From positions 1-38,258 of the forward strand of contig CAMHTE010000008.1 of assembly GCA_946187975.1 (NCBI GenBank): a DNA stretch of 38,258 nucleotides. The letters run 5' to 3'. The first letter of the stretch is position 1, and each line of letters starts with the position of its first letter. Shown one piece after another: positions 16,201-24,631 of this stretch. The translations under genes were made by a program, and so were the position numbers. The notes below the pieces were generated by a model. That model did not search any database, was not told the DNA's origin, and saw only the letters and a program-made list of their open reading frames with translations. This stretch comes from an uncultured Bacteroidales bacterium (lineage in GTDB: Bacteria; Bacteroidota; Bacteroidia; Bacteroidales; UBA932).

Positions 16201-16339
16201 TCTCTTCCTTCTCAAGAACTACAACGGCTTCGACCCCGACGTTTCTTCCGAAGGCTCCTCCTCAACCCTGAGACGCGCCGACATCGGCACGTACCCCAAG
16301 TCCCGTTCCGTAGTATTCAGCGTCCAAGTAAGGTATTAG
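13268..16339 (+). CDS. SusC-type TonB-dependent outer-membrane transporter (1023 aa)
   Basis: The signal peptide ends near LMAQD. A carboxypeptidase-regulatory-like (CarboxypepD_reg) domain follows (DRTVTGTVLDGDGISVIGAAV, about 25-100). The TonB-box region EETVVIGYG is at about 105. Next come the plug (LQGRVAGAEFMSTDGAPG, IRIRGSRSI, PLFVVDGVMD, VLKDASSTAIYGSRGANG) and a beta-barrel to the end (SRSVVFSVQVRY). There is no N-terminal STN domain, so it is not expected to signal to an anti-sigma factor. It imports a bulky ligand captured by the SusD partner using TonB energy. It overlaps the upstream gene by 4 bp and lies 2 bp before susD. Its position as fifth gene of the operon is unusual, since susC normally leads. 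Confidence 0.96.
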   Translation: MRQKFTTTIFLLELLLVPCVLMAQDRTVTGTVLDGDGISVIGAAVIPGNELSRGVITDIDGKFTITAAKGTVLTVSCLGFADQLVTVGDAAEITVVLKPDSNMLEETVVIGYGSVKKSDLTGSVVNIKVDDVIESPGLSLDNSLQGRVAGAEFMSTDGAPGATTTIRIRGSRSITASNEPLFVVDGVMDAIHDLNDLNSNDIATISVLKDASSTAIYGSRGANGVIIITTKQGGGSEGKPNITFKADAGLAWLPAGLDIMNATEFALYRNDYAYFSNQTRPQSETSYPDPFSLKGTDWIKEMTRTAFTQNYSLSLSGKGGPKSSYYSSFSYANTPGIVQGSGQQRFTGRISVDREFFPWLKLGYSGSYTWRLQDVARASIGGTSYRQAAQYLSPFIMPGDYNNPLVDGNNENRRINTPRAAIDLITNLREYNSSNHAFKADVTPVKDLVIKSTLSYFLFQRHHYRYNPGALPAKNESDGGDAYREEYNSWSLSNETTATYTFRDLGYHSLNLLGGISAYKSANHGFNLSGSGYMDDAVMWNNMNAVLDKETYTAETTYSSKTKMSFFGRFDYNWKSRYYLTATLRYDGASNFAENHKWAPFPSAAFRWNASNEEFLKGVRWIDDLSLRLSAGLTGNDAISEYRSLAALDSTTDGYVFDGSQPVAFYRSRLASPNLTWEKTAMYNLAVDASLLKGNVNVTTEVYYSRTTDLLLTVQMANQTGYSSRYANVGTTSNKGVELSVETHNINKKNFGWSSTVSFSHNTQLVEDVGSEEFVSAYNSPGNNSFMMYGYVAGYPLNSLWGFKYGGVWHNEEEILANDATHTYAGIGGNARVLGYPRYIDVNHDGALNQDDLLYQGSADPWLFGGIQNTFHIYGVKLGVFFNYSLGGKIYNYSEFYMAGSRRANQYRYMLNSWHPERNPESNLPRAGVISDQALPSDFMIYDASFFRLKTLSASYTFDLSKKVRWLKDLTLSVVGDNLFLLKNYNGFDPDVSSEGSSSTLRRADIGTYPKSRSVVFSVQVRY

Positions 16340-16341
16340 AG

Positions 16342-17883
16342 ATGAAAAAGTTATTGTATATACTCTCCGCCGCCCTTTGCATGGCTGCCTGCTCGCTCAA
16401 GGAGGACACCTCCTCGCTGTCCGTGCCCGGCAATTTCTTCCGCTCCTACAAGGAGTGCCAGAGCATAGTGAACGGCTGCTACATACCGCTCAAGAGCATC
16501 TACGTGCAGACCTTCTTCACCGTCACCGAGTGCCAGAGCGACCTGTTCTACATAAACTACGGTACCCTCGACTGCCGCCTGGACGTTTCGCCCACCCTGC
16601 CGCGTTTCGGCTCCACTGTGTGGACACAGGCCTATCGCGGGGTGCAGCGCTGCAACTTCGCAATACCGGGGATCGAGAACAGCGCCTTCATATCGGAGTC
16701 CCAGCGGATACAGCTGCTCTGCGAGGCCAAGGCCCTCAGGGCCATGTACTACTACACCCTCACCTGCATGTTCGGCGACGTGCCCTTCTATATGGAGGAC
16801 GTGACCGACTTCGAGGTGATGGACCGCATCGCCGTGCTGCCGCGCATGAGCGCCGTGGCCACCCGCAAGGCCCTCATAGAGGACCTTCAGCAGATAGCCC
16901 CCCTGGCTCCGCAGACCCGCACCTCCGACAACGAAGGCGCCCGGGCCGGCGCAGCCCTGGCCTGGCACCTCATAGGCAAGATGGCCCTCTGGAACGCCTT
17001 CAAGGACGATGCTGCCATGAAGGACTTCTGGCTCGACACCGCAATAGAAGCGCTCGACCATGTGGATGCCATCTACGGCAAGTCCCAGGGACTCACACTG
17101 GACGACTACGACTATGGCTACAACGCCACGTTCCGCAACAAGAATACGCCGGAATCCATACTGGAAATACAGCACGTGTATGTGAGGGGAGGCGTATCGT
17201 ACGTTTCCAACCTGGCCGCCTTCATGACTCCGAACAGCGGCGCCACCAACATCGCCCGAGCTGTTTACGACGGCGTGGAGATTCCCGAACTGGGTGTGGA
17301 TGCCGACCTGCACACTTCGGCCAGGCCCACCAAGTACTTCAGCCAGGGCCTGCAGCCCCGCAACGGCAAGGACATACGGCGCCTCTACAACGAGGCGTGG
17401 GACTACGGCGGGCAGGTATTCGCCTCGGTGAACTCCAATCCGTGGCCGGGTCCCAAGTTCTGGTGCCCCGACATGGTGAAGAGCAACGACGGCAACAATT
17501 ACAAGGTTTACCGCTATTCCGACGCCCTGCTCATGCTGGCGGAGTGCTATTGCGAAAAGCAGGACATCGAAACATCCATGAAGTATCTCAATATGGTGAG
17601 GCACCGCGCCGGGCTCCCGGATTATGTGTACCGTACCTATCCGCGTTTCGTGGAAGAGATACGCAACGAACGCGGACGCGAGCTCTTCGGCGAGTTCCAG
17701 CGCAAGTTCGACCTGGTACGCTGGGGCATCTGGTACGACTCGGTGTACGACAATACCGACCTGGAATCGCTGCGCGAAGCCATGCTGCCCTGCCACGAAT
17801 ATTATCCGATTCCCGAAAAGGAAATCACCTATTCCAAGAACAATCTCGACAACAAGGCGTATGAAGCATATAATCTCCTATAG
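16342..17883 (+). CDS. SusD-type surface ligand-binding lipoprotein (513 aa)
   Basis: The start ATG at 16342 gives a lipobox MAAC (Cys17). The SusD/RagB fold is shown by the N-terminal segment (YKECQSIVNGCYIPL, VWTQAYRGVQRCNFAIPGIE), the helix AKALRAMYYYTLTCMFGDVPFYM and the C-terminal RYSDALLMLAECYCEK, MVRHRAGLP, IRNERGRELFGEFQRKFDLVRWG and YYPIPEKEI. SusD caps the SusC barrel outside the outer membrane and delivers ligand. The following lipoprotein starts 23 bp inside this gene, which implies coupled translation. Ligand specificity is not deducible. Confidence 0.95.
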   Translation: MKKLLYILSAALCMAACSLKEDTSSLSVPGNFFRSYKECQSIVNGCYIPLKSIYVQTFFTVTECQSDLFYINYGTLDCRLDVSPTLPRFGSTVWTQAYRGVQRCNFAIPGIENSAFISESQRIQLLCEAKALRAMYYYTLTCMFGDVPFYMEDVTDFEVMDRIAVLPRMSAVATRKALIEDLQQIAPLAPQTRTSDNEGARAGAALAWHLIGKMALWNAFKDDAAMKDFWLDTAIEALDHVDAIYGKSQGLTLDDYDYGYNATFRNKNTPESILEIQHVYVRGGVSYVSNLAAFMTPNSGATNIARAVYDGVEIPELGVDADLHTSARPTKYFSQGLQPRNGKDIRRLYNEAWDYGGQVFASVNSNPWPGPKFWCPDMVKSNDGNNYKVYRYSDALLMLAECYCEKQDIETSMKYLNMVRHRAGLPDYVYRTYPRFVEEIRNERGRELFGEFQRKFDLVRWGIWYDSVYDNTDLESLREAMLPCHEYYPIPEKEITYSKNNLDNKAYEAYNLL

Positions 17884-20263
17884 CAAGGCACTTGCGGCCC
17901 TGCTGGGCTGCATCGCCATGGCGGGATGCCAGAAGGAGTATTCCATCATCGACGAACTGGGACTCCTCCAGCATACCCTCAACGTCAGCTACAAGCCCGG
18001 CTTCACCCACATCACGGTTTATGCCGAAGGCGAATGGAACCTTTCGCTCGACCGCGAGGCCGAGTGGGCGTCGCTGGACAGACTCTCAGGCGAGGGGCTC
18101 GGCGACTTCCGTTTCAGCTGGGCCGGCAACTTCGGTGTGGCGAGGGATATCAACATCCTGATAAACAGCGGAAGCAAGAAAGACACCATCCACGTAGTGC
18201 AGGCGGGGGCCATCACCTCCCCGTACATGAACCTGGGCGTTTCCAGGGTGGTTATTCCTTCCGGGGCCCGCACTTTCTCGATACCCATGACCACCAACCT
18301 CGGCTTCTGCCTGGACGAGTTCACGGCGAGGGCCGTTTACGACGGCTCCGGACAGGATGCATGGATAAGCGGATATACGGTAGAATCCGACAAGGTGACC
18401 TTCACCGTTCTCGCGAACGTTACCGGAGCTGACCGCAGCGCCGAAGTAATCTATTACATGACGGATGCTGCGGGGGTGGAAACCCGGGCCGGCGTGTCCG
18501 TAACCCAGAGCGCAAGCGGGCCGGTGTTCACTCTCCCCGTGACTTCCGTGGACTACTATGCCAACGACGAATCCTACACAGTCGTGGCGGAACTCAACAA
18601 TATCTGGTCAGTTCCGGAAACCGAGGTTTCTTCGGACGTGGCCTGGATATCCGCTGTGAGCATTGGCGAAGGGGGGCTCTCCTTCTCAGCTTCTGCGAAC
18701 CGCAGCGGCAGCCCGAGGACGGGCCATGTTACCGTTTCGTGCCCGGGGATGGCCTCCGATGCCGTGCTCACTGTGAACCAGGCGGCACAGAGGCTCATGG
18801 GTTTCGAGGAGCTCCGCAGCCGTGCAAGCGGCCCGATCTCCACCACAGATCTGCTGGAAGGAATAATAGTTAGCGACCGCCTGAGCCCCAACGTGTGCTC
18901 CGGCGTGCAGACCGGCCAGTTCGCCTTCGACCGAAGCGAGAACTACCGCACCGCCTACCTTGAAAGCACCGACGGCAGCTATGGAATCTGCCTCAAGTTT
19001 TCTTCGGCAGCGGAAAACGTGTTCGATTATGCCGACCGGGTGCTGCTGACCCTGGACGGAACGACGCTCATCAAGGAGAATTCCCCGGCCCGCTACACCC
19101 TTTCCGGCCTCACCGCCGACAAGTTGACGGTAAAGGAAAAGAACACCGCCGTTCCCGTGAAGGAACGTTCCATCTCGCAGCTCTCGGAACTTGACATCTA
19201 CACCAGGGTGTCGCTCCAGAACGTGGAGATACTAAGCAAGGACGGGGCATACACCAATGCCAGCGAAGGCTACTGCCAGGCCGACACCCTCAATCCCCTC
19301 GGGTCGGAAGCTCCCCGTTGGGATGTGGCTCCCCTGATGCTCACCGATCCTTCCGGGGATGCTCTCTTCATGCTCACGAATGCTGCCGCTCCCTGGCGCA
19401 GGAGCACCGATCCAGAAGACGACCTGGCTTTCTTCAACCTGCTTCCCCAGGGTGCCGGCACCCTGCACGGCGTGGTGGTGGCGGACAATGTGGCTCCGGT
19501 GCGCTGGGGCAATCTGGGGAAATACCAGATAAGGGTGATGAAGGAAGATGACATAGCCCTTGGCGGCGACTCCGACCGATTCTCCAACATCATCTCCGAA
19601 TGGACCTGGAACAGCGATGAGAAAACCCTTTCGCCCGACGAAGGCAGGGGAACGTTGAGGACGTTCCAGGCCGGACGCGATTTCGGCCAGGATTATAACA
19701 ATCCATATCTTCCGCAGGAAGACGCGCCGAGCGGGGGAGGAACCACGAACCTGAAGGGGCTCACGGAGAACTGCGCCCTGGTGCTTTCAAACACATGGTG
19801 GAATTTCGATTCCGGCGAAGGGAATTATTTCGAAATCGAGTTCATTACAAGCGGCCTCAGCGGCACCAACCTTGTGGTGGGCATAGTGTGGGGACACGGC
19901 ACGGGAACTTCGGACACCATCTTCGCTCCGTCCAACTGGAACGTGCTCTATTCCACCGACGGAACCAGTTTCACCAGGCTGACCACCATAAAGCAGCGCT
20001 ACTGCGCCTGGTGGACCACCACTCCGCAGGATGCGCCCCCGGGGCTTACCGAGCATCTGGTGAAGCTTCCCGGCTCCTGCTTCAACCAGGGCAAGGTTGT
20101 GGTGCGTTTCCAGGCGGCCGACCTTGTTACGGATGCCGTGCCTGCCACAAGCTCCACCACGTGGCCGAATGCGCTGGGGATAGAAAAAGGCATCATGACC
20201 TCCTCTCAGAAAAAAGAAAGCGGTGAGGTGCGTATAGGAACCATAACCGTGAGGTACAATTGA
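17861..20263 (+). CDS. BACON-DUF5689 surface lipoprotein, paralogue 1 (800 aa)
   Basis: The ATG at 17861 gives the lipobox AMAGC (Cys23) and overlaps susD by 23 bp. Residues 36-305 form about three BACON-like immunoglobulin-type domains (WASLDRLSG..., VARDINILINSGSKKDTIHVVQAG, VTVSCPGMASDAVLTVNQAAQ). From about 310 to 560 lies a DUF5689-type region (DLLEGIIVSDR, TAYLESTDGSYGICLKF, DIYTRVSLQNVEI, ...GVVVADNV..., GKYQIRVMKEDDI), thought to be an OB-fold like those in secreted nuclease-associated proteins. Residues 565-800 are a jelly-roll-like domain ending ITVRYN. No catalytic residues are evident. Likely a surface glycan- or nucleic-acid-binding partner of SusCD. The next gene has the same architecture. 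Confidence 0.82.
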   Translation: MKHIISYSKALAALLGCIAMAGCQKEYSIIDELGLLQHTLNVSYKPGFTHITVYAEGEWNLSLDREAEWASLDRLSGEGLGDFRFSWAGNFGVARDINILINSGSKKDTIHVVQAGAITSPYMNLGVSRVVIPSGARTFSIPMTTNLGFCLDEFTARAVYDGSGQDAWISGYTVESDKVTFTVLANVTGADRSAEVIYYMTDAAGVETRAGVSVTQSASGPVFTLPVTSVDYYANDESYTVVAELNNIWSVPETEVSSDVAWISAVSIGEGGLSFSASANRSGSPRTGHVTVSCPGMASDAVLTVNQAAQRLMGFEELRSRASGPISTTDLLEGIIVSDRLSPNVCSGVQTGQFAFDRSENYRTAYLESTDGSYGICLKFSSAAENVFDYADRVLLTLDGTTLIKENSPARYTLSGLTADKLTVKEKNTAVPVKERSISQLSELDIYTRVSLQNVEILSKDGAYTNASEGYCQADTLNPLGSEAPRWDVAPLMLTDPSGDALFMLTNAAAPWRRSTDPEDDLAFFNLLPQGAGTLHGVVVADNVAPVRWGNLGKYQIRVMKEDDIALGGDSDRFSNIISEWTWNSDEKTLSPDEGRGTLRTFQAGRDFGQDYNNPYLPQEDAPSGGGTTNLKGLTENCALVLSNTWWNFDSGEGNYFEIEFITSGLSGTNLVVGIVWGHGTGTSDTIFAPSNWNVLYSTDGTSFTRLTTIKQRYCAWWTTTPQDAPPGLTEHLVKLPGSCFNQGKVVVRFQAADLVTDAVPATSSTTWPNALGIEKGIMTSSQKKESGEVRIGTITVRYN

Positions 20264-20271
20264 TATTGCGT

Positions 20272-22764
20272 ATGAGAAAGATATTGTTATTATCGGCCCT
20301 CGCCGCAGGAATGTGCCTCCTCTCTTGCGAGAGGGCGGCGGAAATTCCAATTGTGAAGCTCGGAGTGCCGCAGAAGGAGTACCTCGTGGAAGCCGACGGA
20401 GGCAACGTGAACATACCCGTCTATTCCAACGGAGCATACCATATCGAACGTCTTACCCCTGAAAGCGACTGGCTGAGGCTCACCCTGCCGCAGAATCTGT
20501 CCGGCAACGGCTATATCAAGGCCGAGTGCGACTTCAACCGTTCGTTCCGCAGGCAGGTGGTGTTCCTGCTCTGCTCCGACGTGGACTCCCGCAAGGACAC
20601 CATCACCTTCCGCCAGAAGGGCATACTCGCCGCCACCCTGTCCATGGACAACCTCGCGGTACAGGCCCGCGGCACGGGAGGCGACAGCACCTATGTGATA
20701 AACACCAGCATACCCTTCGACATGATGGAAACCTCCATCAGCTATTCCGAGATTCCCGCCCCCACGGAAGCCAATCCGGCCGCCACAAAGCCGGCGCCGG
20801 AATGGATCACCGGTCTGAAAATAGAAGGGGAGGAGATGAAAATCACCACCCTGGAGAATCCCGATTCGGAAATCCCGCGCGTGGCTCAGGTGAAGCTTTC
20901 CTTCACCGACGGCTGGGGAGCGAAGACCGCCCTCTCGTTCAATGTGATCCAGCGCTCTCGCACCGGCAAGATAGGCACGGAGGTGTCCATGGAGGAACTC
21001 AAATATGAAAAGGTGCGAAGCGGCCAGATGCTGAGCGAATTCGTGATAGTCCGGGGCATAGTGGTGAGCGACAAGACCTGGCGCAACTGCGGCGACAACG
21101 AGCAGGTCACGACTTCCAAGATAGACTACAGCCTTGACCAGCGCACCGTGTACCTGGAGAGCCTGGACGGCAAGCAGGGAATATGCCTTGTGACATCTAC
21201 CGAGGCGGACAACGTTACCTCGCTCTACAGCAAGGTGGAGGTGCTGCTCTACGGCACCAGGCCTGTACTCTACGACGACCCGTCCTACCTTGTGGTGAAC
21301 GACGTCACCGCCTCCATGTTCATAGGCAACCAGGCGGGAGAATCCTATGAAGTGCCTGCCAAGCGCAAGTACATAGGCGATCTCACCGACGACGACATCT
21401 TCACCCAGGTCACTCTGAGGGATGTGGAGATTCCCGTGCGCAAGGGCAACATCATGCCGGTGAACGAAGGATATACAATTGCCTCGGGAGGCCACCGTCT
21501 TACCAAGTATCCGCGCCTTATCCGCGACATCAACGGTGACGACATGTACCTGTACATAAACTCCACCTGCCTCTGGCGCATGCATGGGGATCCGGTGGGG
21601 GGCAGTGTGCTTCCCGAGACCGTTCCCTACGGCAGCGGCAGCATTACCGGCGTGGTGGTGCACGAGCGCTTCCCGCGTTTCGAGTGGGAGGACGGGGCTG
21701 ATCCGATGGACCTGGAAGGCAGCGCCACCCTGGGCTGGATTGGCCGTTACCAGATAAGGCCCCAGCACAAGGGCGACGTGTGGGACAACATGGAGATGAG
21801 CGTGGAGAACAGCTTCTCCAAGCTCCTGTGCGAATACCGCTACTGGCGGCCCGACCGCGAGCGCGGCGTGTGTCTGCCCACTTACGGCAACAACGGCTGG
21901 TTCACCCATACCTACCAGACCAAATATACCGGAAACTCCTCGCTGGGCTATACCCGCGACGACGGCACCAACCAGCACATGAACCCCGGCTTCACCTATG
22001 ATTACCTGGGGCCCAAGGGAAAGAGCGACAAGTTCATCTTCGGGTATCATCCCGGCAACATAAACGGTCTGGGCATACTCATCGACGAAGAAAAGGAATT
22101 CGTGGACGACCAGCTTGCGCAGCAGCTGCTCGACCGGACCACCCTTCCCGTTCCCCAGTGGTGCGGTCCCGGCGCGAATGCCCCGGTGTGCCAGTTCATA
22201 AAGGGAGATTACAGCGCGCATTCCATCAACTATTACAGCGGTTCCAACGAGGGCAAGGGACTGGTGCACAACGACAGCTTCAGCGCCTTCTGCTCAGGAT
22301 TCTGGTGGAACGACGCCACCGGCAAACCCTACGGCTGGCTGCTGAATTTCTCCACCCAGGGCATATCCGCCTCGCACATCTCCCTTCAGATAGCCGTGCT
22401 CAACTCGGCCCAGACATTCTTCTCGCCGCGTTTCTGGAAACTCGAATGGAACACCACCGACGACCAGAACAGCACCGGCTGGAAGACGATAGCCGAGTAC
22501 ACGGTGCCCGATGTCTCCGTATGGTCGAACACCCTGTACCATTCCATAATCGCGGCCAAGCACATCAACTTCGAGCTGCCGCTGGAGATTCTGGGAAGGC
22601 CCAACGTCTATCTGCGCATGGTGCCCGCCAACGACCTCTGCAGCAGCGGCGCCGATTATGCCGACGCTCATCTGAAGGACGGTCCTTACCCCATTCCTTC
22701 CGGAAGCACTCCGGACGTCCTGCACGAAAGCACCATCTCCTACATTGCAATCCGTTATAATTGA
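20272..22764 (+). CDS. BACON-DUF5689 surface lipoprotein, paralogue 2 (830 aa)
   Basis: ATG 20272 follows the upstream stop by 8 bp; an in-frame TTG at 20260 was not used because it adds residues before the signal. The lipobox is LLSC (Cys19). Residues 25-235 hold BACON-like domains (YLVEADGGNVNIPVYSNG, VVFLLCSDVDSRKDTITFRQKG, VAQVKLSFTDGWGAKTALSF). Residues 240-500 form the DUF5689-type region (FVIVRGIVVSDKTWRN, TVYLESLDGKQGICLV, DDIFTQVTLRDVEIPV, ITGVVVHERFPRFEW, GRYQIRPQHKGDV). The C-terminal jelly-roll-like domain ends ISYIAIRYN, matching the end of the preceding protein. The two genes are a diverged tandem duplicate. Function is inferred only from context: ligand capture at the surface. 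Confidence 0.82.
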   Translation: MRKILLLSALAAGMCLLSCERAAEIPIVKLGVPQKEYLVEADGGNVNIPVYSNGAYHIERLTPESDWLRLTLPQNLSGNGYIKAECDFNRSFRRQVVFLLCSDVDSRKDTITFRQKGILAATLSMDNLAVQARGTGGDSTYVINTSIPFDMMETSISYSEIPAPTEANPAATKPAPEWITGLKIEGEEMKITTLENPDSEIPRVAQVKLSFTDGWGAKTALSFNVIQRSRTGKIGTEVSMEELKYEKVRSGQMLSEFVIVRGIVVSDKTWRNCGDNEQVTTSKIDYSLDQRTVYLESLDGKQGICLVTSTEADNVTSLYSKVEVLLYGTRPVLYDDPSYLVVNDVTASMFIGNQAGESYEVPAKRKYIGDLTDDDIFTQVTLRDVEIPVRKGNIMPVNEGYTIASGGHRLTKYPRLIRDINGDDMYLYINSTCLWRMHGDPVGGSVLPETVPYGSGSITGVVVHERFPRFEWEDGADPMDLEGSATLGWIGRYQIRPQHKGDVWDNMEMSVENSFSKLLCEYRYWRPDRERGVCLPTYGNNGWFTHTYQTKYTGNSSLGYTRDDGTNQHMNPGFTYDYLGPKGKSDKFIFGYHPGNINGLGILIDEEKEFVDDQLAQQLLDRTTLPVPQWCGPGANAPVCQFIKGDYSAHSINYYSGSNEGKGLVHNDSFSAFCSGFWWNDATGKPYGWLLNFSTQGISASHISLQIAVLNSAQTFFSPRFWKLEWNTTDDQNSTGWKTIAEYTVPDVSVWSNTLYHSIIAAKHINFELPLEILGRPNVYLRMVPANDLCSSGADYADAHLKDGPYPIPSGSTPDVLHESTISYIAIRYN

Positions 22765-22765
22765 T

Positions 22766-24631
22766 ATGAATACGAAAATCCATACTGCTGCGCTTCTTTA
22801 CCTGGTGCTGGCTTCCTGTGCAAGGGAAGCGCCGGCGCCGATGCATGTAGCCACCGGATTCACTGCCAGCCTTCCGTCCGGTTCGCCCGGCTCAAGGACG
22901 TCCATGAAGATGGACGGGGTGGGTACCGGAACCCTCGTGTGGGATACGGACGATGCGGTGATGCTCTCGAACGGCTCGCAGACCATGTCTCTATATGTGG
23001 AGGAAGGCGGCTCCACCACAGCCGCACTGTATGCCAGGGCTTCGCTGCTCGACGGCACGGATTTTTATGCCGTGTATCCTTCGGCCAGCACCTCGGGCTA
23101 CGAATCCGGAGTTTTCACGGTGGAGATTCCTTCCAGCCAGAACTATGTGCCGGGGGGATTCGACCGCGAGACCTTCCCCATGGTGGCCCTGTGCGACGAC
23201 AAGCGGAATTTCGAGTTCCGCAACGCCGCATCGCTCATTTCCGTAGTCCCGTCGTCCGACGATTCGTCCTTGGCGGGACAGGCAGTTGCCAGAATAACCA
23301 TAACGGCAGCGCAGAATATGGCCGGAACCGTATCTGTGGCCTACGAGGCCGGCCATGAGATCGAGACCAAGTGCACCGGAACGCGCAGCGTGAGCATCTC
23401 CGGAGACGGCCTCAGGTTCGGCGACCCGGTGTTCTTCGTGGTGGCTCCCGGCAGCTATACCGAATTCACCGTGCGCGTGACCTTGCAGAACGGCTTCTTC
23501 TATAAGACCACACTCCCGGATCCCGTTACCGTGGACCGTTCCCGTTGGAGACAGGTGGAAGCCGTGCTCAACGGAGGATACACCGACCTCTCGGAGCAAG
23601 AGACCGCCAACTGTTATGTAATCACCAAGCCTGGCTCCTATCGCTTCAGGGCGAATGTGAGAGGTAACGGGCGCGTGCCTGCATCCTGCACGGATATCCT
23701 CGATTCCCCCATCACCGACGGGCAGAACGTGTATATGTATCACCTCGACGGGGAAGATTTCCTTATGGAGCCGCTGTCTTATGCCGAAGGCTATATCTTC
23801 TTCACTACCGTGGAAGACGAACTGCCCACTGGCTCCATGCTCGTGTCGCTTCGGAATGCCGAGGGCATTACGCTATGGTCGTGGCACATCTGGGCGAATC
23901 CGCAGATTGCCGACGTCGCCCTTTCCAACGGCCAGACCTGGATGAACATGAATCTGGGAGCGCTCCACACCGGTTTCTCTTCGAACGGTTACAACGGTTA
24001 TTATTACCAGTGGGGGCGCAAGGATCCGTTCATCCAGAAGTACACAACCTCTACCGGGGCGTCCGCCCTGGCTCCGTTCAAGTCGCATGCCTCCCAGGCG
24101 GACGGCTCGATCATGAACGCGATAGAGCATCCGGAAATCTTCTACGGCGGCTACCATCTTTCCGGAAACAACGACACCATCGAAGACTGGGCCATGTTCA
24201 ACGACGACAACGAGCCCAAGTATTACGACCTGTGGAACATGGACTGCACGGGAGATCTGCAGACAGAACTCCCCGCCGCAAAGACCATGTTCGACCCGTG
24301 CCCCGCCGGATATCACGTTCCGGTGTATTCCGAGGTGGAAGCGATGCTGGCCATAGAAGAAAACTCATGGTCGAACAACGGAAAGCTCATCGACGGACAG
24401 CTCTTCTTCCCTGCATCCTCCTACCGGTATATCAATATCTATTCGAACTACTGGGTTGACGGGTCTTCCGGCGTGAGGGCGTTCTTCTGGTGTGCGCTTC
24501 CGCATGCCACCACTGCCAAGAAAAACAGGCGCGCAGTCCGGCCATGGTTCACCACGGGAGCAAAGGGTATCGGCAACGGTCCCAGGACCTACGCCATTCC
24601 CGTACGCTGCATTAAAGATCAAGAATTATGA
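22766..24631 (+). CDS. Fimbrillin-like / FISUMP-domain lipoprotein (621 aa)
   Basis: ATG 22766 is 1 bp after the preceding stop. The lipobox is LASC (Cys18). The N-terminal 270 residues are fimbrillin-like (GSRTSMKMDGVGTGTLVWDTDDAVML, FYAVYPSASTSGYESGVF). From about 385 the protein matches the Fibrobacter succinogenes major-paralogous (FISUMP) domain: WMNMNLGAL, YYQWGRKDPF, DPCPAGYHVPVYSEVEAML (about 509-527), and an ending in PVRCIKD. FISUMP domains are common on secreted Bacteroidetes and Fibrobacter proteins, with no settled function. It overlaps the next gene by 4 bp (ATGA). Confidence 0.83.
   Translation: MNTKIHTAALLYLVLASCAREAPAPMHVATGFTASLPSGSPGSRTSMKMDGVGTGTLVWDTDDAVMLSNGSQTMSLYVEEGGSTTAALYARASLLDGTDFYAVYPSASTSGYESGVFTVEIPSSQNYVPGGFDRETFPMVALCDDKRNFEFRNAASLISVVPSSDDSSLAGQAVARITITAAQNMAGTVSVAYEAGHEIETKCTGTRSVSISGDGLRFGDPVFFVVAPGSYTEFTVRVTLQNGFFYKTTLPDPVTVDRSRWRQVEAVLNGGYTDLSEQETANCYVITKPGSYRFRANVRGNGRVPASCTDILDSPITDGQNVYMYHLDGEDFLMEPLSYAEGYIFFTTVEDELPTGSMLVSLRNAEGITLWSWHIWANPQIADVALSNGQTWMNMNLGALHTGFSSNGYNGYYYQWGRKDPFIQKYTTSTGASALAPFKSHASQADGSIMNAIEHPEIFYGGYHLSGNNDTIEDWAMFNDDNEPKYYDLWNMDCTGDLQTELPAAKTMFDPCPAGYHVPVYSEVEAMLAIEENSWSNNGKLIDGQLFFPASSYRYINIYSNYWVDGSSGVRAFFWCALPHATTAKKNRRAVRPWFTTGAKGIGNGPRTYAIPVRCIKDQEL

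Noticed and set aside
15058..16341. In-frame extension upstream of susD into susC
   Set aside because: The extension is Arg/His/Gln-rich out-of-frame translation of susC; the susD start at 16342 gives a perfect lipoprotein signal.
20290..22269. 659-codon minus-strand open frame opposite the second BACON-DUF5689 gene
   Set aside because: His/Val/Gly-rich low-quality translation typical of the antisense of a GC-rich gene; the sense gene has a lipobox and known domains.
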